A stretch of 18,332 bases of DNA from Desulfobacterales bacterium (GTDB taxonomy: Bacteria > Desulfobacterota > Desulfobacteria > Desulfobacterales > Desulfobacteraceae): contig JAKSAU010000376.1 of assembly GCA_022361535.1 (NCBI GenBank), positions 1-18,332 of the forward strand. Reading direction: 5' to 3'. The notes under the pieces were generated by a model. It saw nothing but the letters and a program-made list of their open reading frames with translations, was not told the DNA's origin and searched no databases. This document shows, one piece after another, positions 7,707-14,703 of the stretch; positions within the stretch are counted from its first letter, which is position 1; the number at the start of each line of letters is the position of its first letter. Both the position numbers and the translations under genes were made by a program.

Positions 7707-8682
7707 GACCGGGGACATCATGGTGGAAGAGGGCCTGGTCAGTGCTGAAGACGTGAATGAGGCGCTTTCCATTCAGGAGAAAAACCAAAATGCCCTGGGC
7801 CAGGACCGGGAACGTCTCTTGGGAATGGTTCTTTGCGATCTGAACCTGATTACTCCCTTGGACAATTATTGTGTACTGGAAAAGCACCAGAAACTGGTTG
7901 ATCTTAAATCCTTTCTAGCCCGTAAAAATATCGTTTCCATATCAAAGCTTGATGAAATAGAAGTTGCAGCTGCCCAAAAAGGCATACCTTTTATTTCCTA
8001 CCTTCTAGAGCAGCAGGTGATTCCGAAACCCACGCTACAGCATGTGCTTTTTGATTTGTTCCGAATTCCTTTTCGCTCGGTATCAGACATTGTTTTTGAT
8101 GAACAAAGCCGCAAGGCTTTGGCTTTTGTCATTGATCAGGGTATGGCTGCCAAGCATAAGATTATTCCGTTGCAAATATCGGGAAATACCCTGACAGTTG
8201 GCATTACAGATCCACAAAACCTGTTTCTTTTGCGAGCGTTGGATCAGAAATTTCCCCAATACCGGTTAAATCCGATTTTTATTCCGTTTTCGGGATTTAC
8301 CTGGTTTTACAAGATGCTCTACAAAGAAGATTTGGCTTCAAAAGGGCCAAGAAAAGTATCCATACCTGTAAGTAAAAAAGACAGATCATTTACAGGGGCG
8401 GTTGACTCTTCTGTAGAAATCAGTGACCCTGAGCTTGAGCGGGATGCTGTCGCTCGACTGTACGATCAATACGAGCGATTTCGCCAGGGCCGCGCAGGCC
8501 TAAACAACCACGATGAAAACCGGAAACGGAATTCGCTCTTTTTTGAGTTTATCTGTGAGAGTCATTCAGACATGGTTGCCCGATTCGGGTGTAGTGCTGT
8601 GGCCTTTAGTTTGAAACAAAAAGGCAGCCGGCTGTTGATCATTGCCGAGCCTGTGCTCCAATCCCAAAAGGAGGATAAATAA
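7699..8682 (+). CDS. Stand-alone MshEN / GspE N-terminal domain protein, no ATPase
   Basis: 327 residues. The N-terminus carries two tandem motifs of the MshEN (type II secretion ATPase N-terminal) type: RTGDIMVEEGLVSAEDVNEA (from residue 3, ending in Gln26) and RLLGMVLCDLNLITPLDN (from residue 39, ending in Gln64). Such 24-residue repeats bind c-di-GMP in known MshEN proteins. Residues 75-205 look like a second GspE-N module (IIPLQISGNTLTVGITDPQN, then a Tyr-ended helix). The AAA/Walker ATPase part of GspE/PilB is absent: after about 215 comes a polar linker and an unassigned end domain (about 240-320, LYDQYERFRQG ... FFEFICESHSDMVARFGCSA). It is therefore not a secretion motor but likely a nucleotide-sensing adaptor. 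The start overlaps the kinase stop; a GGAGG near its end serves the next gene. c-di-GMP binding is inference. Confidence 0.8.
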   Translation: MARTGDIMVEEGLVSAEDVNEALSIQEKNQNALGQDRERLLGMVLCDLNLITPLDNYCVLEKHQKLVDLKSFLARKNIVSISKLDEIEVAAAQKGIPFISYLLEQQVIPKPTLQHVLFDLFRIPFRSVSDIVFDEQSRKALAFVIDQGMAAKHKIIPLQISGNTLTVGITDPQNLFLLRALDQKFPQYRLNPIFIPFSGFTWFYKMLYKEDLASKGPRKVSIPVSKKDRSFTGAVDSSVEISDPELERDAVARLYDQYERFRQGRAGLNNHDENRKRNSLFFEFICESHSDMVARFGCSAVAFSLKQKGSRLLIIAEPVLQSQKEDK

Positions 8683-8684
8683 CC

Positions 8685-9851
8685 ATGGCAAAGGTGCTGA
8701 CGGTTGCATCGGGAAAAGGAGGGGTCGGTAAAACCAGTATCAGCTTGAATCTGTCTTTGGCCCTGGCAGATGCCGGACACCGGGTCTGCCTTTTTGATGC
8801 AGATTTAGGCCTGGCCAATGTAAATATTCTTACCGGGCTTTATCCGGACAACGGCCTTGCCCAGGTGCTCGACGGCAGTCATTCCATCAAAGATATTATG
8901 ATCCGTGAGTATAACGGAATTGATCTCATTCCTGGAAGTTCAGGCGTTGAAAAACTGGCTGATCTGACCTCTGAACAAGCCGCCAGGCTAATCGACGCAT
9001 TTCTTGAACTATCGGCATATGACTATTTCATACTGGATACATCGGCCGGTATCTCCTCCCAGGTGCTTTCTTTTTGCAGAGCATCCCAGGAGATGATACT
9101 GGCAGTAACACCGGAGCCAACCTCCCTGACTGATGCCTATTCACTGCTTAAGGTCCTATCCAGGGAAGCGTCCATGCCCAGAATAAGAGTGGTTGTCAAT
9201 CAGGTCCAGACCGCGGACGAAGCCAAAAAAGCCTACGCCAAGCTCAAAAAAACCGCCTGGAAATTTTTGTCTGTAAAAGTTACACCTTTAGGCATTGTTG
9301 CAAGGGACCCCAATGTACCCATTGCAGTCGTCTCCCAAATTCCTTTTTTAAAGATGTTTCCAGATACCCAGGCTGCCCGCTGTATACGCTCAATTGCCTT
9401 GAAGTTGGTTAAGGATGCAGGAGAAGATATGCCTGTTGAAGTTTTTTGGGATCAATGCCTGGAGCTTTTATCCCGGGAACGTCCTGCCTTGTCCGAAAGT
9501 GCCACTGTACCGGAGCAAACTGTTGAAGATAAGAAGGCAAAACCAGCGCTTTCTAGTGAAGCAGGAGTGCCGGATGAGTCTAAATATCATCAAGACCGTC
9601 AGGAAATTGAAAAGCGACTGGCAGGCATTGAAGACAAGATATCTCTTATGCTCAAAGAGATGGTTGAACTCAAAACCCTTCTGAATAAGCCAGTTGAAAG
9701 AGCACCCAAGCAAGAGACCCCACCTGAAGTTCCGATTTTAGCAACACCTGTTGCTAAAGTAGAGTCTTCCGTAACGAAACAGCCTTTTAATAAATCACTG
9801 CAAACAGAATCCGTTGCCCTGGATTTTGAAGAGTGGATCGCGTCCCGGTAA
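8685..9851 (+). CDS. FlhG/MinD-like ParA-family ATPase with coiled-coil tail
   Basis: 388 residues. The deviant Walker A SGKGGVGKTS (9-18, signature Lys11 and catalytic Lys16), switch I DADLGLANVNIL (38-49) and Walker B ILDTSAG (116-122) are complete. TPEPTSLTDAYSLLK (142-156) is the feature that separates FlhG/YlxH proteins from plain MinD. FlhG sets number and place of polar flagella. This copy starts directly at the Walker strand, lacking the N-terminal Gln-rich helix by which FlhG activates FlhF, and no flhF or fliA is next to it. An added tail (265-388) contains a coiled coil at about 304-337 and ends in FEEWIASR; the MinD-type membrane helix is not evident. A strong AAGGAGG sits 10 nt before the ATG. 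Probably a spatial organiser for the upstream proteins; flagellar control is the alternative. Confidence 0.88.
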   Translation: MAKVLTVASGKGGVGKTSISLNLSLALADAGHRVCLFDADLGLANVNILTGLYPDNGLAQVLDGSHSIKDIMIREYNGIDLIPGSSGVEKLADLTSEQAARLIDAFLELSAYDYFILDTSAGISSQVLSFCRASQEMILAVTPEPTSLTDAYSLLKVLSREASMPRIRVVVNQVQTADEAKKAYAKLKKTAWKFLSVKVTPLGIVARDPNVPIAVVSQIPFLKMFPDTQAARCIRSIALKLVKDAGEDMPVEVFWDQCLELLSRERPALSESATVPEQTVEDKKAKPALSSEAGVPDESKYHQDRQEIEKRLAGIEDKISLMLKEMVELKTLLNKPVERAPKQETPPEVPILATPVAKVESSVTKQPFNKSLQTESVALDFEEWIASR

Positions 9852-9853
9852 CG

Positions 9854-9877
9854 AAAATACTAAAATCCAAGTATTTT
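9854..9877. terminator. Weak AT-rich stem-loop between convergent genes
   Basis: AAAATACT (9854-9861) and AGTATTTT (9870-9877) form a perfect 8-bp stem with an 8-nt loop, directly after the FlhG-like stop and overlapping the last codons of pncB. The T-run lies inside the stem, so termination would be modest, but it could work in both directions. Confidence 0.35.
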
Positions 9878-11023
9878 AAGACAGTTTGACAGCTCTGCTT
9901 TATTTCCTGTGTGTTTGCCCGGATCATCTGACAGTTTTACTGTGGATTTCCAGGGCTGTCCTTCCTTGGGTTTTGTACGGGATAATTTGATCACGATATT
10001 CAGTGGTGTTGCCCCTACATCATTGGTAAGATTGGTGCCAATCCCATATGCATCCTTTACTTTGCCTTTGCAAAACTTATGGATCTCAATGGCTTTGTCC
10101 GGATCAAGGCCGTCTGAAAAGACAATGGACTTTGATGAGGGCTCAATACCTTTGTCTTTGTAATGCCGGACAAGCTTGCGGGTAAATTCAATAGGATCTC
10201 CCGAATCCTGTCTTACTCCTGTAAATTGCCCGGCTCTTTTGCGGTTAAAGGCCTTAAGGAATAAATCTGTGGTAAAGGTATCAGTCAGGGCGATTCCCAG
10301 AACTTCGGGGTACACTTTTGTCCAGGCATCCATGGCTGAGGCATTGGCAAACGTATAGTCATTTAAAGCCGAATGGAACATGACCCATTCGTGGGCCAGT
10401 GTGCCTATGGGAAGGATGTTGTATTTATATGCAAGATGAACATTGGATGTCCCTGCAAGTGTATGCCCGTCAAAACTTAAGATGTCGGCAATAAGGTGAT
10501 CATGGTTGGTTGCGGAATATCGCCGTCTGGTGCCGAAATCCACAAAAAAAACGCCTGCATCAGCCAGTTTTTTGGCTTTATCCTGATTTCGCTCCCTGAT
10601 AGCCTTGCGCGATAAAGTTTCAGGCGCTGTCATGGCAAAATATGTTTCGCAGATAAGTGCCATGAGCGGAACTTCCCAGAGAATGGTGTCAGACCAAGGC
10701 CCTTTTATCTTAACGTCAAGTTGCCCCTGTTTTTGTGTGAGCAGCACCTGGTCAGGATCGTAACGGTATGAACTAAGATATGCCAGGTAATCAGAGGTAA
10801 AATAAGGGCAGGTTTTTTCAAGCCAGGCTAGCTCTTCAGGCGTCAGGGCCATCTCGGCCATCTCCTTTATTTTTTCCCCCAGGATTTTTGCAAACCCTTT
10901 GGGGAAAAGTGTGTCTCCCCGGTTGGTCAGTTCATATTCGGTTAGGGCATCAGGGTATAAGCTGTACACGGCCTGCTGCATGGTGAACTTATATAAATCA
11001 TTGTCAAGCATGCTTTGGATCAT
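9860..11023 (-). CDS. pncB: Nicotinate phosphoribosyltransferase
   Basis: 387 residues, matching the bacterial PncB length. It joins nicotinate to PRPP with ATP hydrolysis to give nicotinate mononucleotide, the committed step of the Preiss-Handler NAD salvage route. Visible blocks: LDNDLYKFTMQQAVY (6-20), EVPLMALICETYF, FGTRRRYSATNHD (163-175), GTSNVHLAYKY, GTLAHEW with the phosphorylated His211, GVRQDSGDP and FSDGLD in the PRPP-binding half, and YGIGTNLTND near the end. All family motifs look intact. Start ATG at 11023; a second ATG four codons in is possible. It is divergent from pncA, which makes its substrate. Confidence 0.97.
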   Translation of the reverse strand: MIQSMLDNDLYKFTMQQAVYSLYPDALTEYELTNRGDTLFPKGFAKILGEKIKEMAEMALTPEELAWLEKTCPYFTSDYLAYLSSYRYDPDQVLLTQKQGQLDVKIKGPWSDTILWEVPLMALICETYFAMTAPETLSRKAIRERNQDKAKKLADAGVFFVDFGTRRRYSATNHDHLIADILSFDGHTLAGTSNVHLAYKYNILPIGTLAHEWVMFHSALNDYTFANASAMDAWTKVYPEVLGIALTDTFTTDLFLKAFNRKRAGQFTGVRQDSGDPIEFTRKLVRHYKDKGIEPSSKSIVFSDGLDPDKAIEIHKFCKGKVKDAYGIGTNLTNDVGATPLNIVIKLSRTKPKEGQPWKSTVKLSDDPGKHTGNKAELSNCLKILGF

Positions 11024-11150
11024 GGGCTTTATAATATATTCTGATAATGGTTTTGTATACGGATAAAAAGACTTTTAGGTTGAAAACCGGGGCAACCCGA
11101 CTTAAGTTGGTGATACAGACAGGCTAACAAATAATATATGAGGGCTGATT

Positions 11151-11780
11151 ATGCGCATTGAGACCAAAAAAGAGGCCAATACTGCAGTACTTGTGGTAGA
11201 TGTACAGGGTGATTTTACACAGGTTAAAAATGGCAGCCTGGCTGTTGAAGGAACAAACGAGTCATACATGGATATGGTTGAAGCTGAAACCAGGCGTTTA
11301 AAAACGATAGGATATCCGATGCTGGCTACCCAGGATTGGCATCCTAAGGACCATATCTCTTTTTTTTCCAATCATGAAGGGGCTTCAGCCTTTGATGTCA
11401 TTAAAATCGAGAATCGGGAACAGGTTCTATGGCCTCCCCACTGTGTTCAAGGTACAAAAAACGCCCAGGTTATGTTGGACAACACTCTTTTTTCACAGAT
11501 TATCCAAAAAGGCATGGATTCGAACTATGATTCCTATTCCGGGTTTTTTGATGATGGTAAAAAACCCACCGGACTTGACTCAAAGCTAAAAGAGATGGAG
11601 ATCGAAAAACTAATTATTTACGGCCTTGCAACTGACTATTGCGTGAAAGCCACGGCAATGGACGCCAAAGCCCTGGGCTTTGAAGTTACTGTGCTCAAAG
11701 ATCTGTGCAGGGGGGTTGATCCCGAGAGCACCCGGGCCGCCCTCAAAGAAATGGAAGCAGCCGGGATATCAATTATTTGA
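11151..11780 (+). CDS. pncA: Nicotinamidase (isochorismatase family)
   Basis: 209 residues, usual nicotinamidase size. It converts nicotinamide to nicotinate plus ammonia, feeding PncB next door. Catalytic triad: Asp17 in VVDVQGDF, Lys120 in IIQKGMDSNYDSYS, Cys164 in GLATDYCVKATAMDA. Metal ligands: Asp62 and His64 in TQDWHPKDH, with His68 possible. The segment WPPHCVQGT is also typical of true nicotinamidases rather than other isochorismatase-fold hydrolases. GAGGG lies 7 nt before the ATG. The divergent arrangement with pncB across 127 bp suggests shared control; I see no clear operator there. Confidence 0.95.
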   Translation: MRIETKKEANTAVLVVDVQGDFTQVKNGSLAVEGTNESYMDMVEAETRRLKTIGYPMLATQDWHPKDHISFFSNHEGASAFDVIKIENREQVLWPPHCVQGTKNAQVMLDNTLFSQIIQKGMDSNYDSYSGFFDDGKKPTGLDSKLKEMEIEKLIIYGLATDYCVKATAMDAKALGFEVTVLKDLCRGVDPESTRAALKEMEAAGISII

Positions 11781-11808
11781 CCGGGTTATACCTTGGGAAA
11801 ATTTGCCG

Positions 11809-11936
11809 GTTGTCTATGAAAAAGGGTTTAATGTTTGCACTTAGGCTCGTTTGCTCCGGGAAACGGCATCAGGCGTATTTTAAAGAAAATACGGCAGCCG
11901 TTTCCGGATAAACGAGTTGGTTTTTGTATAGACAAC
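11809..11936. repeat. 128-bp nested palindrome (terminal inverted repeats, inner hairpins)
   Basis: Three stems nest inside each other. The outer arms are GTTGTCTAT (11809-11817) and ATAGACAAC (11928-11936), extending into A-rich/T-rich pairing. The middle arms 11846-11867 and 11897-11916 pair over about 19 bp with a bulge (CTCGTTT/AAACGAG, GGAAACGGC/GCCGTTTCC). The inner hairpin is CGTATTTT-AAAG-AAAATACG (11874-11893). Runs of five T follow the middle stem on both strands, so it could act as a bidirectional terminator for pncA and the convergent SLOG-like gene. Its size and ordered arms also fit a small non-autonomous mobile element or a structured RNA. No transposase is present. Confidence 0.7.
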
Positions 11937-11944
11937 TACCCTGT

Positions 11945-12496
11945 TTATGAAAAGGAGCGTTGAAAAAGATCTTCCATGGCTTTGGCTGCATCCTCGGTCA
12001 GATTGCGAGTACCTGTGCCGGTAAAGGTTTTATGATGGATTACCGGAGTGACCATCTGCCATTCATTGTCTACCCATGAAAACCAGGCTTTTCTGTCCTG
12101 CTCATAAACGAAGATCGGCCGGTTGAACAATTTGCCAAGCTCTACGCCCCAACCGGTTCCGCCTTTTACGGTTTTATCCGGCAAGATCCATCCAACAACA
12201 AAAATCTGGTATCCGTTGTTGACCATATGAAAAATGGATTGGATGACTTTCCTGATTTTATTTCCTTTTGAAAAAGAACGGCTCAGACGGGTAGACACAA
12301 TATCCATTGAGATATTACCTTTTTCCAATTCGTCCTGGGTCAGTAGCCGGATACCTGTGTCACGCTCAAGTTTATGGCCGTCAAATGAAAAGTTGACTTC
12401 CTTGACACCGAATTTTTCAGCCAATCTGCCGAACTCCGCTTCTGCGCCCCTATGGCCACCGCTGTACAACGTGAATTGAGAAGGATCATTATTCAT
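11945..12496 (-). CDS. SLOG/YpsA-like Rossmann-fold nucleotide-binding protein
   Basis: 183 residues, no signal peptide. It opens with TLYSGGHRGAEAEFGRLAEK (9-28), the SGG.(K/R)GA-type loop of SLOG-superfamily proteins. It has a central strand YQIFVVGWI (96-104), then GGTGWGVELGK (112-122), a typical second nucleotide-contact loop, and PIFVYEQDRKAWFSW. It closes with FTGTGTRNL (158-166), also recurrent in this hypothetical family. SLOG proteins bind nucleotides or related small ligands; the ligand and reaction here are not known. A very good AAAGGAG lies 7 nt before ATG 12496, suggesting high expression. The gene is convergent with pncA across the nested palindrome. Fold call is moderately sure; function is open. 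Confidence 0.7.
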   Translation of the reverse strand: MNNDPSQFTLYSGGHRGAEAEFGRLAEKFGVKEVNFSFDGHKLERDTGIRLLTQDELEKGNISMDIVSTRLSRSFSKGNKIRKVIQSIFHMVNNGYQIFVVGWILPDKTVKGGTGWGVELGKLFNRPIFVYEQDRKAWFSWVDNEWQMVTPVIHHKTFTGTGTRNLTEDAAKAMEDLFQRSFS

Positions 12497-12702
12497 AATA
12501 TTACTCCTTTAAGTTAAAAGGTCATCTATTTAAGAAAATCGTGTTAGGGTTTTGCGTTTAACTGAATGTAATACCGATAGATTTTTGTCCTATCATATAA
12601 AAGACGGGTAAGATAAGCAACCAGGAATCAATGTCAAGGTCATGGCGCCTTAAAAAACAAAGTTATTTCAACTTCAACTGTTTAGAAGTTACAAAGTGAT
12701 GC
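12497..12702. other. Gene-free spacer between the SLOG-like and STAS-like genes
   Basis: No ORF with a ribosome site is visible in this 206-bp spacer. It should hold the end of the signalling operon on the right and the promoter of the SLOG-like gene, but no clear -35/-10 pair stands out by eye. Confidence 0.4.
12652..12690 (-). terminator. Weak candidate terminator after the STAS-like gene
   Basis: On the minus strand AACTTC (12690-12685) pairs with GAAGTT (12675-12670) around 9 nt, followed 12 nt later by six T (12657-12652). The stem is short and the T-run is distant, so this is only a candidate for the end of the five-gene signalling operon. Confidence 0.25.
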
Positions 12703-13095
12703 CTACTTTTCGAACAACCAGGAAATCGCCTCCTGTCTGTCCTTGAAAACTTTAATGGTTTCTGCGGTGGTTACTCCGTACCCGGTAAAGATCATGGATA
12801 TACCGAACTGAAGGGGAGAAGGGGCATACACGGCGATATTTCCCGCTTTCATATCTTCGCCGAACATCTGGATATACGATTCAATGTCAGCGACATGGGC
12901 TTCTATACCCTCGGTTGTAAGATGTGTAAGATCAGCTCGGCTGACGTCATTGAGAATGTTGACGCCAGGAATCCATTCTCCACTTTGTAGAAAATCATTC
13001 CAGGCTGTTTGCAGGTCATGGTCAGTGACCTGTCCGGAAAAAACAATTTCCAGGTAGGTGTCAGGATCATTTTGATATTTGAATTCGAGAGTCAA
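12703..13095 (-). CDS. SpoIIAA/STAS-like small protein
   Basis: 130 residues, soluble. The pattern fits the SpoIIAA-like (STAS/SEC14-related) family: an N-terminal strand pair (YLEIVFSGQVTDHDLQTAW), the strand-turn VNILNDVSRADLTHLTTEGI, AGNIAVYAPSPLQFGISMIF and the end helix FKDRQEAISWLFEK. Members often bind small ligands or act as protein-protein switches, but no phosphorylatable Ser of the DSSG type is seen. The only upstream start available is TTG at 13095, with AGG 7 nt before it and 15 nt after the diguanylate cyclase stop; ATG codons occur only far inside. As last gene of the operon it may receive a signal from the kinase/CheB/CheR proteins. The specific role is unknown. Confidence 0.7.
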   Translation of the reverse strand: MTLEFKYQNDPDTYLEIVFSGQVTDHDLQTAWNDFLQSGEWIPGVNILNDVSRADLTHLTTEGIEAHVADIESYIQMFGEDMKAGNIAVYAPSPLQFGISMIFTGYGVTTAETIKVFKDRQEAISWLFEK

Positions 13096-13110
13096 AGGTG
13101 TGCCTATTTC

Positions 13111-14100
13111 CTATCCGTCAACTTTAAAGGTGTTTCGGCCCGAAGCCTTTGCACGATAAAGGGCGCGGTCTGCAGACTGGATTAACTGGGTTGCATTGGT
13201 ATTTTCACTGGGAATGATGGTGGACAATCCCAGGCTGACAGTAACATGGTTGGCCGTGGGGGCATGCTCGTGGGTTATATTCAGCTTTTCAATGTTTTCA
13301 AGCATGCGGTTTGCAATGAGAAGGCCCCCTTCCTTATCGGTTTCCGGAAGAATGGCTGCAAACTCTTCCCCGCCGTACCGGGCAATGGTGTCCACATCCC
13401 TTAATATGCTTTTATTCAGTCCCATGGCCACTTTTTTCAGGCAATCATCACCAATGACATGGCCATAGGCGTCGTTATAGGCTTTAAAATGATCGATATC
13501 AGCGATGATAAGGGTCAATGGCGTCTTTCTGCGCCGGCCCCGCTGCCATTCCCTGACCAAAGTTTCATCAAAAAATCTCCGGTTAGGAAGATCTGTCAGT
13601 CCGTCCAGGGATGAAAGCTGCCGAAGCTTTTCGTTTGATTCCTCAAGCTCTTGTTTGAGTGTTTCAAGCTCTGCCACCTTAGCATCCAGTTCCTTGGTTT
13701 TTTCCTCAAGGAGTTGGCGTTGGTTATGGAGTTCAAGAAAAATTTTTACCTTGGAGGTCAGTACGTCCGTGGCCAACGGTTTAAACAGATAGTCCACTGC
13801 GCCTGACCCGTATCCTCTAAACACATGGGCTTCTTCTTTGTTGGCGGCAGTAACGAAAATGATAGGGATATTTTTGGTCCGTTTGTTTCCCCGCAGCAGC
13901 GTCGCTGTTTCATACCCGTCCATGACTGGCATCTGGACATCCAGAAGAATCAGGGCAAATTCATAGTCCAGGGTTTTTTCCAGGGCTTCGTGTCCGGACT
14001 CGGCACGGATTACATCCATTTCCGGAGACTCAAGCACCTGCTCAAGGGTTAAGAGATTCTCCGGCCGGTCATCAACAATGAGAACACAGGGTTTTTTCAT
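13111..14100 (-). CDS. Response regulator diguanylate cyclase (REC-GGDEF)
   Basis: About 329 residues from ATG 14100. An N-terminal receiver (about 4-122) has the acidic pair Asp10-Asp11, phospho-acceptor Asp54 (ILLDVQMPVMDG), Thr84 and Lys107 (LFKP). A coiled-coil linker (125-165) ends in LSSLDGLTDLPNRRFF. The GGDEF domain carries active-site GGEEF at 243-247, and RDVD five residues upstream is an intact I-site (RxxD), so c-di-GMP should inhibit it. It makes c-di-GMP from two GTP, probably when phosphorylated by the hybrid kinase of the same operon. A GTG at 14106 is possible but falls inside the AGGTGG ribosome site (14103-14108), which fits ATG 14100. CheB stops at 14107, so the genes are nearly contiguous. 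Confidence 0.95.
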   Translation of the reverse strand: MKKPCVLIVDDRPENLLTLEQVLESPEMDVIRAESGHEALEKTLDYEFALILLDVQMPVMDGYETATLLRGNKRTKNIPIIFVTAANKEEAHVFRGYGSGAVDYLFKPLATDVLTSKVKIFLELHNQRQLLEEKTKELDAKVAELETLKQELEESNEKLRQLSSLDGLTDLPNRRFFDETLVREWQRGRRRKTPLTLIIADIDHFKAYNDAYGHVIGDDCLKKVAMGLNKSILRDVDTIARYGGEEFAAILPETDKEGGLLIANRMLENIEKLNITHEHAPTANHVTVSLGLSTIIPSENTNATQLIQSADRALYRAKASGRNTFKVDG

Positions 14101-14102
14101 TA

Positions 14103-14108
14103 CCACCT
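14103..14108 (-). promoter_or_regulatory. Ribosome binding site that decides the cyclase start
   Basis: AGGTGG on the minus strand overlaps the CheB stop codon, and its AGG lies 5 nt before ATG 14100. The upstream GTG at 14106 is inside this site and is therefore unlikely to be the true start. Confidence 0.6.
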
Positions 14109-14697
14109 ACTTGTTAAATCCTTTGGTCATCATTCGGTTAATAAACGGGGCAATATCCTCAAGGTCCAAAATGGCATCAACACCTTCTGCAATGGCGGAT
14201 TTGGGCATAAAATCCACTTCCGCGGTTTCCGGGGATTGGGCAATGGTAAACCCTTTATATTTTCTGATGGCCATAACCCCCTTGGTGCCGTCGGCATTGG
14301 CGCCGGTTAATATAAGGCCTGCCAAGTGGTCCTGGTACACTTCTGCTGCCGTCTCAAACAAAACATCTATTGACGGCCTTGAATATTGAACCTTCTCGGC
14401 TGTTGACAGGGCAAAACTTTTATCATCCTCAACAAGCAGATGATAATTGGCTGGTGCAAAATAAACCGTACTATTTTCAACGGGCATTTTATCTTCAGCT
14501 TCTTTTACCCCGAGGCTGCATAATTTGTCAAAGTGTTGAATCAGAAAGTCGTCAGAGTCAGGACTCTGGTGCTGGACAATGATGACAGGCTGGGACATCT
14601 CGCTGGAAAGACGGGGTAAAATGGCCGTAAGTGCTGCAAGCCCGCCTGCTGAAACCCCTATAACAAGGGCATGATATGACTTGGGGGAAGAACTCAT
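14107..14697 (-). CDS. CheB-type protein-glutamate methylesterase, no receiver
   Basis: 196 residues, just the CheB catalytic domain. The triad is complete: Ser16 in IGVSAGG, His43 in VQHQSPDSDDF and Asp136 in TGANADGTKG. FAPANYHLLVE (80-90) and RPSIDVLFETAA (107-118) are family hallmarks. CheB removes methyl esters from, or deamidates, Glu/Gln residues of signalling helices. With no receiver domain it cannot be switched directly by phosphorylation. No chemoreceptor, CheA or CheW lies in the window, so the substrate may be the coiled-coil region of the hybrid kinase. It starts 6 nt after the CheR stop in the same operon. Confidence 0.93.
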   Translation of the reverse strand: MSSSPKSYHALVIGVSAGGLAALTAILPRLSSEMSQPVIIVQHQSPDSDDFLIQHFDKLCSLGVKEAEDKMPVENSTVYFAPANYHLLVEDDKSFALSTAEKVQYSRPSIDVLFETAAEVYQDHLAGLILTGANADGTKGVMAIRKYKGFTIAQSPETAEVDFMPKSAIAEGVDAILDLEDIAPFINRMMTKGFNK

Positions 14698-14703
14698 GGC
14701 AGC

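Noticed and set aside
11024..11150. Promoter pairs between pncB and pncA
   Set aside because: Several AT-rich hexamers exist, but none gives a good -35/-10 pair with room for a leader before the start codons.
11809..11936. Integron attC site
   Set aside because: The outer arms begin GTTGTCT, which does not fit GTTRRRY/RYYYAAC core sites, and no integrase or cassette series is present.
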